Notes under the pieces: model-generated
Database searches by the model: none
What the model was told of the DNA's origin: nothing
The model's input: only the letters and a program-made list of their open reading frames with translations
Origin: CAUZSH01 sp963582935
Lineage (GTDB): Bacteria > Pseudomonadota > Gammaproteobacteria > Francisellales > Francisellaceae
Reading direction: 5' to 3'
Assembly (NCBI GenBank): GCA_963582935.1
Contig: CAUZSH010000012.1
Coordinates: 1 to 34,076 of the forward strand
DNA length: 34,076 bases
Position numbers and translations under genes: made by a program
Shown: positions 1-6,300 of the stretch, one piece after another
Layout of the letters: each line of letters opens with the position of its first letter
How positions within the stretch are numbered: the stretch's first letter is position 1

Positions 1-302
1 TTGCTCATTTGCCAATCAGGGGTGATATCAATGCTGCTTGTGAGGCTACTCAGTTTTGGGTATAGGCGGCTTTTAATTTGAGACAAGAGTGCTTCTTTGT
101 CACCAGTATAATCTAGTGCTTCAAGGTTTGATTTCAACGTGTATAGGATATAAGGTTTTTCTTCAAAAAAGACATTGGAGGTGGTGCGTTGGTTGATCGC
201 CTGAATGGCGACAAGGAAAATCATCTGTAGTAAAACAAGGCCAAAACAAGCATAAGTTAGGTGATGGTACCCTACGTAAAATGGACGCTTATCAGTTTTC
301 AT
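1..302 (-). CDS. Membrane-anchored protein, 5' part only (gene runs off the window)
   Basis: Reading back from an ATG at 302, an open frame of 100 codons reaches the window edge without a stop. The product begins MKTDKRPFYVGYHH and has one strongly hydrophobic stretch at about residues 15-31. A polar segment follows that contains several lysines, glutamates and tyrosines. That layout, one N-terminal membrane anchor followed by a presumably periplasmic domain, is common in sensor kinases, diguanylate cyclases and other signalling proteins, but no catalytic domain is visible here. It is divergent from the membrane protein gene starting at 383 and shares an 80-bp regulatory gap with it. The family is not recognised. 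That it might be the kinase for the response regulator at 1884-2660 is only a guess. Confidence 0.6.
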   Translation of the reverse strand, partial: MKTDKRPFYVGYHHLTYACFGLVLLQMIFLVAIQAINQRTTSNVFFEEKPYILYTLKSNLEALDYTGDKEALLSQIKSRLYPKLSSLTSSIDITPDWQMS

Positions 303-326
303 ATAATTAATTACTACTTATTTAAA

Positions 327-353
327 TATACTAGTATACTTAACTAGTATAAT
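327..353 (+). promoter_or_regulatory. Divergent promoter region with tandem ACTAGTATA repeats
   Basis: The 80-bp gap between the two divergent membrane protein genes holds a perfect 12-bp palindrome (TATACTAGTATA, 327-338). It also holds a direct repeat of ACTAGTATA at 330-338 and 343-351, 13 bp apart. The second copy runs into a consensus -10, TATAAT at 348-353, facing the plus-strand gene. There is no good -35 at 17 bp. On the minus strand, TATACT and TATATT could serve as -10 for the gene at 1-302. A regulator bound to the repeats would cover the -10, so an operator role is plausible but inferred. Confidence 0.4.
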
Positions 354-382
354 CCCTTTTAAAGATAAACCAAATAAGATTT

Positions 383-1801
383 ATGAAGGCTTCTTTTCTA
401 GTTCGACTATTCGGGTGTTTTATTTTCAGTTCGCTGTATGCATTGTTTGTGTGTGTGGTGAACTCAAGTGGTATGCGTGTGTTGATCTCTCCCATCCTGC
501 TGGTGGTCTTTCCTTCTATGGTGATGGGTGCGCTGTTTTACAGTTTAATTGCGGGTGAATCCTATATCTTTAAAAGCGTGGGGCTTAGCTATCGAGTTTT
601 AGCGATATATATTATCGCCATGGGGTTTGTGTTGTTCGGCTTAAACCCAGACATGTTTCATTACACTAGCATACAGGTTGTGTTGGGGAGCGCTTTTTTT
701 GGGCTTGCGCTTGGCTATCTCATGTCTGATTGGCATGTTTATCTTTACCGAGCCATTTATGATAAAAGGCTTATTGGTGTGTCTGCGGGCATATTTATTC
801 TGAGTTATTATATAATATACAATATTTTCTTTCCCTATGGGAGAGCGATTGTCATGTTAATAGATAACACAGATTTTTTGTTTTCCTATTGCTGCTCTTG
901 CGTTGTTTTGCTTTTGGCGGTGATTTTTGTGGATCAGATTTTCTTAAGGAATGAAAACAAAAATGATAGGCAATCTACAGGCACGATTGTTATCAAAGAT
1001 TTTTCGGTCATAAAAATCAGGTTAATCTTAGTCGCACTATTGTCACTGCAAACGCTTGTTCTCGGGATGGTGAGTTGGGGTTGGTTCTTGACCCAATCTT
1101 TTTCAGGCGGTTGGTTGTTTATGGGAAATACGCAAGGTATATTCCAGATGATATTTATCCCAAGTTTTGTGGTATTTACTATCTTGTATATGGTGTTATT
1201 CACCTATGTTCAAGACGATCTTATTCTGTACGCGCTGCAAGCACTGACGGTTGTTGTTTCTATTTTCATTGTTATTGGCTTTATGCTTGGTTTAGGGGGC
1301 GGCCTTTTTATGGACATGTTTTTTATGCTATTAGTATTTGCAGGATTTGGATCCGTGATGTTGCTGCATTACTATATTATTGTTGGTTTTAAGGGAAGCA
1401 TGATTTCTATTTTTGTACCGATTTCTATTAGCATTTATTTATTTTTTACTTCAATTGGACAAGTTATCTTACCCATCTTTCCATTCATTGGCGAACAATT
1501 GGTCAGTAAGCTGATACTAATAGGTGTCATTGTGGGTGCGGGCATTTCTATTTGTATTGCTTATCATGCCACTTTTAATATGAACATGCTGGGCGAGGTA
1601 TTTAGATTATTTGGTACTAAAGGAAGCAATAAAGAGGCAAAGGAGAGTTCGTCAATAAAGCCACAGAATGAAAAAATTGGCGCAGAGGCTTATGTGGCTG
1701 ACGAGGAGATGAATGATGCTTTCACAGGTATGGAGCTTACCAGTGAAGAAATGCTTGAAACGGAAAAGGTTAGGAACAAGACAAAGAGTGATAAAGAGTG
1801 A
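383..1801 (+). CDS. Polytopic membrane protein, MFS-like, function unknown
   Basis: This 472-residue protein is almost entirely hydrophobic up to about residue 400, with roughly 12 predicted membrane spans. A charged loop lies near residues 190-208 (NENKNDRQ), about where a central loop would separate two six-span halves as in major facilitator transporters. The last 65 residues or so are a hydrophilic, Glu/Lys/Ser-rich cytoplasmic tail, which is unusual for a simple transporter. I do not recognise a specific family, and no clear MFS signature (such as GxxxDRxGRR) is seen. The start has only a weak ribosome site. A hairpin with a T-run on the opposite strand follows 10 bp after the stop. The gene is divergent from the partial membrane protein and convergent with a response regulator, so a link to signalling is possible but unproven. 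Confidence 0.6.
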   Translation: MKASFLVRLFGCFIFSSLYALFVCVVNSSGMRVLISPILLVVFPSMVMGALFYSLIAGESYIFKSVGLSYRVLAIYIIAMGFVLFGLNPDMFHYTSIQVVLGSAFFGLALGYLMSDWHVYLYRAIYDKRLIGVSAGIFILSYYIIYNIFFPYGRAIVMLIDNTDFLFSYCCSCVVLLLAVIFVDQIFLRNENKNDRQSTGTIVIKDFSVIKIRLILVALLSLQTLVLGMVSWGWFLTQSFSGGWLFMGNTQGIFQMIFIPSFVVFTILYMVLFTYVQDDLILYALQALTVVVSIFIVIGFMLGLGGGLFMDMFFMLLVFAGFGSVMLLHYYIIVGFKGSMISIFVPISISIYLFFTSIGQVILPIFPFIGEQLVSKLILIGVIVGAGISICIAYHATFNMNMLGEVFRLFGTKGSNKEAKESSSIKPQNEKIGAEAYVADEEMNDAFTGMELTSEEMLETEKVRNKTKSDKE

Positions 1802-1804
1802 CAT

Positions 1805-1838
1805 AAAAAAGCCAAGCAGACATGTACGTGTACTTGGC
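1805..1838 (-). terminator. Rho-independent terminator for the response regulator
   Basis: GCCAAG at 1811-1816 pairs with CTTGGC at 1833-1838, with a possible inner ACA/TGT pairing. On the minus strand the hairpin is followed by six T (1805-1810). It lies 45 bp past the response regulator stop and just after the stop of the convergent plus-strand gene. The U-run favours termination of minus-strand transcripts, though the hairpin may also affect the plus strand. Confidence 0.65.
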
Positions 1839-1883
1839 GATTAACGTTATCTAATTTCTTTTATGTGGAGTAAGAAATTTTTC

Positions 1884-2660
1884 CTATAAGCAAGAAACTT
1901 CTCTACCATCATAAGAATAAGTTAAATATGAATCTAGAGTATAACCATGTGAGCGTACAGCTTTAATGGGTGATGCAGAATTATGTCCTTGAGTTAATTT
2001 ATTTCTTAAACGGTGGACATGTATATTTACATCACGAGCAATGTCTGTGTGGCTTGCAAGGTTTAAATATTTTGCAATCTCATTACGGTCAAAGGTGCTG
2101 CTTGGGTCAGAAAGTAGTAATTTTAGCAAAGCATTTTCTTTATCCGTTAAATAAATCTCAGGGTGCTCTGGATGCGTTACCATAGATTTTTTGGGATAGT
2201 AAGCCCATTTCCCAAATTGGATGCAGCTATAGTTGTCAATCGCAATGTCATTGATTTGATCAATAGTACCCACTGATTTCTTCCCAGCCTTTTCTCTGCT
2301 CTTTAGTTTCGTTTTAACACGTGCCAAAAGAACATGGGGGTTAAATGGTTTCTCAACATAATCATCCGCACCTGCCTCGAAACTCAATACCGTTTCAGTT
2401 GCATCGGTGACGGCGGTTAAAAATATAATAGGGGTTTCAGGATGATATTCGCGAATTTGCTTACAAACTTCAATCCCATACATGTCGGGCAACATCATAT
2501 CTAATAATATAAGGTCTACTTCATGGTCTTGCACGGCTTGGATGGCTTCTTCGCCATTCTCAGCCTCGACAACTTCAAATAGGTATCTTTCTAAGAAAGT
2601 CTTCAGCGACTCACGGATGCCGGATTCATCATCAACCAATAAAATAGTCTGTTTGTTCAC
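1884..2660 (-). CDS. OmpR/PhoB-family response regulator
   Basis: This is a two-component DNA-binding regulator. The receiver domain (about residues 4-120) has the acidic pocket D10-D11, the phosphoacceptor D54 in LLDMMLP, T82 in IIFLTA and K104 in EKPF, so all signature residues are present. The C-terminal half is a winged helix ending in the typical RLRNKL and IKAVRSHGYTL motifs. The longest frame starts at an ATG at 2693. I prefer the GTG at 2660 because it has AGGA at 2669-2672 with an 8-base spacer and puts the receiver at the very N-terminus (258 residues). No histidine kinase is visible next to it; the only candidate is the truncated membrane protein at 1-302. Regulatory targets are unknown. 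Confidence 0.88.
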   Translation of the reverse strand: MNKQTILLVDDESGIRESLKTFLERYLFEVVEAENGEEAIQAVQDHEVDLILLDMMLPDMYGIEVCKQIREYHPETPIIFLTAVTDATETVLSFEAGADDYVEKPFNPHVLLARVKTKLKSREKAGKKSVGTIDQINDIAIDNYSCIQFGKWAYYPKKSMVTHPEHPEIYLTDKENALLKLLLSDPSSTFDRNEIAKYLNLASHTDIARDVNIHVHRLRNKLTQGHNSASPIKAVRSHGYTLDSYLTYSYDGREVSCL

Positions 2661-2703
2661 GATAGGATTCCTAATATTTTTAATAAATAACAAATATGTT
2701 TTG

Positions 2704-2732
2704 ATTGTATGCTAATTATTATTTTTTTTAAA
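2704..2732 (-). promoter_or_regulatory. Possible promoter of the response regulator gene
   Basis: On the minus strand, TTTAAA (2727-2732, 4 of 6 to the -35 consensus) is followed after 17 bp by TACAAT (2704-2709, 5 of 6 to the -10 consensus). It lies about 45 bp upstream of the GTG start. The surroundings are very AT-rich, so chance matches are easy. Confidence 0.4.
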
Positions 2733-2890
2733 GTATTTGCAGGTAAAATATATTAAACAGATACGGTGTAATGATGTTTTTATTCAAAAGCCTTGTTGTT
2801 TTGCGTGTTTATTGATCTTTAAACGCCTAAAACAGGAGAGGGAGCTTGTGGTGCAGAGGAAATTTAATGTTCCTTTTTTATCAAAAACTA

Positions 2891-2919
2891 TTTTCATGTG
2901 TAGGTAAAGTGCGTATAAT
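2891..2919 (+). promoter_or_regulatory. Promoter of the rpsP-rimM-trmD-rplS operon
   Basis: TTTTCA (2891-2896) is spaced 17 bp from a perfect TATAAT (2914-2919). It is followed by GC-containing sequence and a leader of about 45 bases before the rpsP ATG. This is the best sigma-70-type match upstream of the operon. Confidence 0.65.
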
Positions 2920-2973
2920 CCTTGCGCTATTGAGTTAAAATATGAAAAAAACAAATATACTGGAGAATTAAGT

Positions 2974-3234
2974 ATGGTAGTTATTCGCATGTCACGTGCT
3001 GGCGCTAAGAAGCGTCCTTTTTATCATGTTGTCGTTACGGATAGCCGTAACCCACGCGATGGTCGTTTCATTGAAAAAGTTGGTTTATTTAATCCTGTTG
3101 CGAAAGGTCAGGAAGAAAGACTCAGACTTGATCTTGATAGAATTGATCATTGGGTCGCAACAGGCGCGCAAATGTCTGACCGAGTGACAAGTCTTGTTAA
3201 AGAAGATCGTAAAGCTAAAGCATCTAAAGCGTAA
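2974..3234 (+). CDS. rpsP: 30S ribosomal protein S16
   Basis: S16 is a small-subunit protein needed for 30S assembly. The 86-residue product matches the usual 80-90 residue length. It carries the family N-terminus (VVIRMSRAGAKKRPFYHVVV) and the conserved DSRNPRDGRFIEKVGLFNP segment. The C-terminus is short and lysine/alanine-rich. GGAG lies about 8 bases before the ATG. It is the first gene of the conserved rpsP-rimM-trmD-rplS cluster, with rimM 15 bp downstream, so the four are very likely co-transcribed from the promoter at 2891-2919. Confidence 0.97.
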   Translation: MVVIRMSRAGAKKRPFYHVVVTDSRNPRDGRFIEKVGLFNPVAKGQEERLRLDLDRIDHWVATGAQMSDRVTSLVKEDRKAKASKA

Positions 3235-3249
3235 TTACTTTTTTCTGTT

Positions 3250-3801
3250 ATGACAGAAATGAAAGCTCTAGCGAATCAAGAAATGGTCGTTTTGGCGAAA
3301 ATTGGTTCGACTTATGGTCTTATTGGTGAGCTAAAACTATATGTTTTGTCTGAGTCTGTTCAAGAATTGCTTTCTTATGAGCAGTGGTGGATAAAAAAGC
3401 CAAATTCTAAGCATTGGCATGAGCTGAAAGATGAAGAAGTTTATCGGCATGGCTCAAAGCTACTGATTAAGATCGCAGGCATTCACTCGCCTGAAGAGGC
3501 ATCTTTTTATACGAATGCTGAAATTGCTGTTCCGCGCAAAAATCTCCCAGAATTATCTCAACATGAGCATTATTGGGTTGATATGGTTGGTCTGTCTGTT
3601 GAAAATGAAGCAGGTGATTTTTTTGGGAAAGTGTCTTATATCTTAGAGACAGGTGCTAATGATGTGCTTGTTCTTAAAAAAGAGTCTAGTGATGCGCCAG
3701 ATTCTGAGTGCTTAATTCCTTTTGTTGCTGCTTATATTCTAGATGTGGATTACAATAAAAAACGTATCTTGGTAGATTGGCAATTTGATTACAATAGTTA
3801 G
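3250..3801 (+). CDS. rimM: Ribosome maturation factor RimM
   Basis: RimM binds the 30S subunit near S19 and helps mature the 3' domain of 16S rRNA. The 183-residue product has the N-terminal barrel signature (VVLAKIGSTYGLIGELKLYV, about residues 13-32) and the C-terminal PRC-barrel (HYWVDMVGLSV, then TGANDVLVLK and LIPFVAAYILDVD). The ATG at 3250 has no clear Shine-Dalgarno site. A second ATG at 3259 is possible and would drop three residues. The position between rpsP and trmD is the standard bacterial arrangement and supports the call. Confidence 0.95.
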   Translation: MTEMKALANQEMVVLAKIGSTYGLIGELKLYVLSESVQELLSYEQWWIKKPNSKHWHELKDEEVYRHGSKLLIKIAGIHSPEEASFYTNAEIAVPRKNLPELSQHEHYWVDMVGLSVENEAGDFFGKVSYILETGANDVLVLKKESSDAPDSECLIPFVAAYILDVDYNKKRILVDWQFDYNS

Positions 3802-3831
3802 TGCCTTATTAGTTAAGTGGAGGCGTCTGAG

Positions 3832-4584
3832 ATGAACTTTAGTGTAATTACCTTATTCCCTGAGATGTTTGGCGTTTTCTCCGAGTATGGTGTGACGGGG
3901 CGTGCGCTTCAAAAGAATTTTATTTCACTCTCATTATATAACCCTAGGTCATTTACCACAGATAATTATCAAACCATTGATGACCGCCCCTTCGGTGGTG
4001 GCCCAGGCATGCTGATGATGTATGAGCCCCTAGCGAAAGCGGTGATGCAAGCAAAATCTGATTCGATGGCTGGTAAAGAAGCGAAAGTTATTTATTTATC
4101 TCCCCAAGGCCAGCCCTTAACGCAAGAAGTGGCAGCAAGTTTAGTCAAAGAGACGTCACTTATTTTTGTTTGTGGACGTTATGAAGGGATTGATGAGCGA
4201 TTTATTGAAGAATATGTCGATCAGGAAATCTCTATTGGAGACTTTGTGCTAAGTGGAGGAGAGCTGCCAGCAATGACCGTGATGGATGCTGTTTCAAGGC
4301 TTGTGCCAAATGTGCTTGGAAGTGCTGAATCTGCAGTAGAAGATTCATTTTATAGTGGACTTTTAGACTGTCCTCATTATACTAGACCTGCTGTTTTAGA
4401 TTCTGGGCAAAAAGTGCCCGATATTCTATTAAGTGGTCATCATGCAAATATTGCTGAGTGGCGCTTGCAGCAAAGGCTGGGAAGGACGTATGAACGTCGC
4501 CCAGATTTGTTATCACGCCAATGCTTATCAGAAAAAAACAAAACGCTTCTAAATGATTACATTCAGAAGAAAAGCGGTAAGTAA
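3832..4584 (+). CDS. trmD: tRNA (guanine-37-N1)-methyltransferase
   Basis: TrmD is a SPOUT-class enzyme that uses S-adenosylmethionine to methylate G37 next to the anticodon and so prevents +1 frameshifting. The family motifs are all present: FSVITLFPEMF at the start, DDRPFGGGPGMLM, FVCGRYEGIDERF, ISIGDFVLSGGELPAM for the trefoil-knot SAM site, and HYTRP further on. The open frame extends to a GTG at 3817. The ATG at 3832 is preferred because GGAGG (3819-3823) lies 8 bases before it and the 250-residue product then begins MNFSVITLF like its relatives. The 3' end lies just upstream of the rplS ribosome site. Confidence 0.96.
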   Translation: MNFSVITLFPEMFGVFSEYGVTGRALQKNFISLSLYNPRSFTTDNYQTIDDRPFGGGPGMLMMYEPLAKAVMQAKSDSMAGKEAKVIYLSPQGQPLTQEVAASLVKETSLIFVCGRYEGIDERFIEEYVDQEISIGDFVLSGGELPAMTVMDAVSRLVPNVLGSAESAVEDSFYSGLLDCPHYTRPAVLDSGQKVPDILLSGHHANIAEWRLQQRLGRTYERRPDLLSRQCLSEKNKTLLNDYIQKKSGK

Positions 4585-4603
4585 GCGTATTAAGGAGTTA
4601 GAA

Positions 4604-4951
4604 ATGAAAAATAAGTATCTTGAATTAGTTGAAAAAGAACAGTTGCGCACTGATATCCCTGATTTTCGTGCTGGTGACAGTGTGATTGTAAAGGTTTGGG
4701 TTGTTGAGGGTGAGCGCCGTCGTGTTCAATCTTTTGAAGGTTTTGTGATTGCAAAGAAAAATCGTGGTATCAATTCTTCATTCACTGTACGTAAAATGTC
4801 AAGTGGTGAAGGTGTGGAGCGTGTCTTCCAAACCCATAGCCCAATTATTGACGAAGTAAAAGTGGTTCGTCGTGGTAGAGTTCGTCGTGCTAAGTTGTAC
4901 TATATGCGTGGACGTACAGGTAAGTCGGCTAGAATCAGAGAGAAAGTATAA
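4604..4951 (+). CDS. rplS: 50S ribosomal protein L19
   Basis: L19 sits at the interface of the two ribosomal subunits. The open frame starts upstream inside trmD, but the ATG at 4604 has AAGGAG (4592-4597) at a 6-base spacing and gives a 115-residue protein, the length of E. coli L19. Conserved segments include the TDIPDFRAGDSVIVKVWVVEG region, RVQSFEGFVIAKKNRG and SGEGVERVFQTHSP, with a basic C-terminus (VRRAKLYYMRGRTGKSARI). It is the last gene of the rpsP operon. No convincing terminator is seen in the 71 bp before xerD, so read-through is possible. Confidence 0.97.
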   Translation: MKNKYLELVEKEQLRTDIPDFRAGDSVIVKVWVVEGERRRVQSFEGFVIAKKNRGINSSFTVRKMSSGEGVERVFQTHSPIIDEVKVVRRGRVRRAKLYYMRGRTGKSARIREKV

Positions 4952-5022
4952 GCATTGGTGATTTGGATTCGCTGGAAATTTTTTAGCGACCATTCACTTG
5001 AGCTTAACGCTTAGACACACAC

Positions 5023-5922
5023 GTGTCATTTCCTCAAAAAATTCTTATTATTGACCGTTTCATCGATCATATCTGGATGGCTCAAGGTTTGAGCCAAAAT
5101 ACCTTAAATGCCTATAAAAGCGACCTGAAAACTTTTCTAAATTGGCTAATAAAGCATTCGATCCCTATCGAATCGGCTTCAAAAAAAAATCTTGAAGCTT
5201 ATCTCTCATATCGTTATCAAAAGTCTTTATCAGCAAGATCAACGGCAAGATTTATTTCATCAGCGCGTAAATTTTATGCTTGGATGTTGGCTGAGGGTCT
5301 TGTAAGTATAGATCCTACATTAGACCTTCAGCTTCCAAAGCTCCCAAAATCATTACCAAAAGACCTTTCTGAAGACGATGTGGGTAAATTATTGTCTGCG
5401 CCAAATGATTCAGATTTATTAGAGCAACGTGATAAAGCAATGTTTGAGGTGTTGTATGCGACAGGCTTGCGGGTGTCGGAGCTTGTTATGTTGGAAATGC
5501 AAAATATTAATATGCAGCAAGGGGTTGTGAGAATTCTGGGTAAAGGGGGTAAAGAGCGCATGGTGCCAATGGGTGAAAATGCGATCTTCTGCCTCCAGCA
5601 ATATCTTGATCAGGCTCGCCCTGATTTCTTATTGGGTGCGTTGAGTGATTATGTCTTTTTAAGCAAGCAGAAAAAGCCAATGACACGCCAGACTTTTTGG
5701 CATCGTGTGAAGCGTTATGTCGAGAGGGTGGGGATTAAAAAAAGTGTGTCTCCGCATACTTTGAGACATGCATTTGCAACGCATTTATTGAACCATGGCG
5801 CGGATTTGCGCGCAGTGCAAATGTTATTGGGACATAGTAATGTCTCTACGACGACGATTTATACGCATGTGGCGCAAGCAAGATTGCAGGCTTTGTTTGA
5901 AATTCACCACCCTAGAAGTTAA
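5023..5922 (+). CDS. xerD: Tyrosine recombinase XerD
   Basis: XerD works with XerC at the dif site to resolve chromosome dimers, under control of FtsK. The 299-residue product matches E. coli XerD (298) end to end. It has an N-terminal SAM-like core-binding domain (about 8-100) and a C-terminal catalytic domain with R150 (ATGLRVSE), K174 (GKGGKER), H245 and R248 (HTLRH), H271 (LLGHSN) and the nucleophile Y280 (TIYTH). It has the closing residues HHPRS where E. coli has HHPRA. The start is a GTG at 5023, without a good Shine-Dalgarno site. No upstream in-frame alternative was found. It stands alone, not next to an integration module, so this is the housekeeping enzyme. Confidence 0.95.
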   Translation: MSFPQKILIIDRFIDHIWMAQGLSQNTLNAYKSDLKTFLNWLIKHSIPIESASKKNLEAYLSYRYQKSLSARSTARFISSARKFYAWMLAEGLVSIDPTLDLQLPKLPKSLPKDLSEDDVGKLLSAPNDSDLLEQRDKAMFEVLYATGLRVSELVMLEMQNINMQQGVVRILGKGGKERMVPMGENAIFCLQQYLDQARPDFLLGALSDYVFLSKQKKPMTRQTFWHRVKRYVERVGIKKSVSPHTLRHAFATHLLNHGADLRAVQMLLGHSNVSTTTIYTHVAQARLQALFEIHHPRS

Positions 5923-5969
5923 GCGAATCGATTGTTTGCGGGTTTCGGTGGAGTACACGTAGTCTCTGA

Positions 5970-6287
5970 TTAGTCCCCGAGAATATGATAATGTATATGA
6001 TAAACTTCCTGCCCACCATCTTTCCCTGTGTTGATAATGGTTTTAAAGCCAGCATCTAGTCCAACCATCTCAGCAATTTTAGGCAATAGCAAGGTGAGTT
6101 CACCCATGAGTGCTGTGTCTGTGTCCTCCAAAGAAGATAAACTTTCAATATGTTTTTTAGGAATAATAAGAGCATGTGTGTTAGCTTTTGGAAAGGCATC
6201 ATGAAATGCCAAAAAATTTGCATCCTCATAAATCTTTTTAGAGGGAATTTCATCGTTAATGATCTTGCAAAAAATACAGTCGCTCAT
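5970..6287 (-). CDS. HIT-family nucleotide hydrolase (HinT-like)
   Basis: This is a histidine-triad protein, a family that hydrolyses purine nucleoside phosphoramidates. The N-terminal CIFCKIINDEIPS motif and the catalytic triad YHIHYHILGD are clear. The longest open frame begins inside ubiB at 6386, but the ATG at 6287 has AAGGA (6296-6300) at 8 bases and gives the standard MSDCIFCKII start (105 residues). The protein stops three residues after the triad, about 14 residues shorter at the C-terminus than E. coli HinT (119 residues), where the tail helps shape substrate specificity. It is the last gene of the ubi operon, 13 bp after ubiB, and is convergent with xerD. Confidence 0.9.
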   Translation of the reverse strand: MSDCIFCKIINDEIPSKKIYEDANFLAFHDAFPKANTHALIIPKKHIESLSSLEDTDTALMGELTLLLPKIAEMVGLDAGFKTIINTGKDGGQEVYHIHYHILGD

Positions 6288-6300
6288 GCTGGAGATCCTT

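Larger units (their letters stand above)
2661..2973. other. Intergenic region between divergent regulator and rpsP genes
   Basis: This 313-bp gap separates the response regulator (minus) and rpsP (plus). It contains a probable promoter for each, listed separately, and AT-rich leader sequence. No RNA gene or convincing protein-coding frame is visible. A 19-codon frame at 2848-2907 was considered and rejected because it overlaps the rpsP promoter. Confidence 0.6.

Noticed and set aside
2848..2907. 19-codon open frame with a GTG start and GGGAG-like site upstream of rpsP
   Set aside because: It overlaps the best promoter (2891-2919), is very short, and no homology or codon signal supports it.
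4969..4989. Hairpin TCGCT/AGCGA after rplS
   Set aside because: The stem is only five bp and the T-run lies in the loop, not after it, so it is not a convincing terminator.
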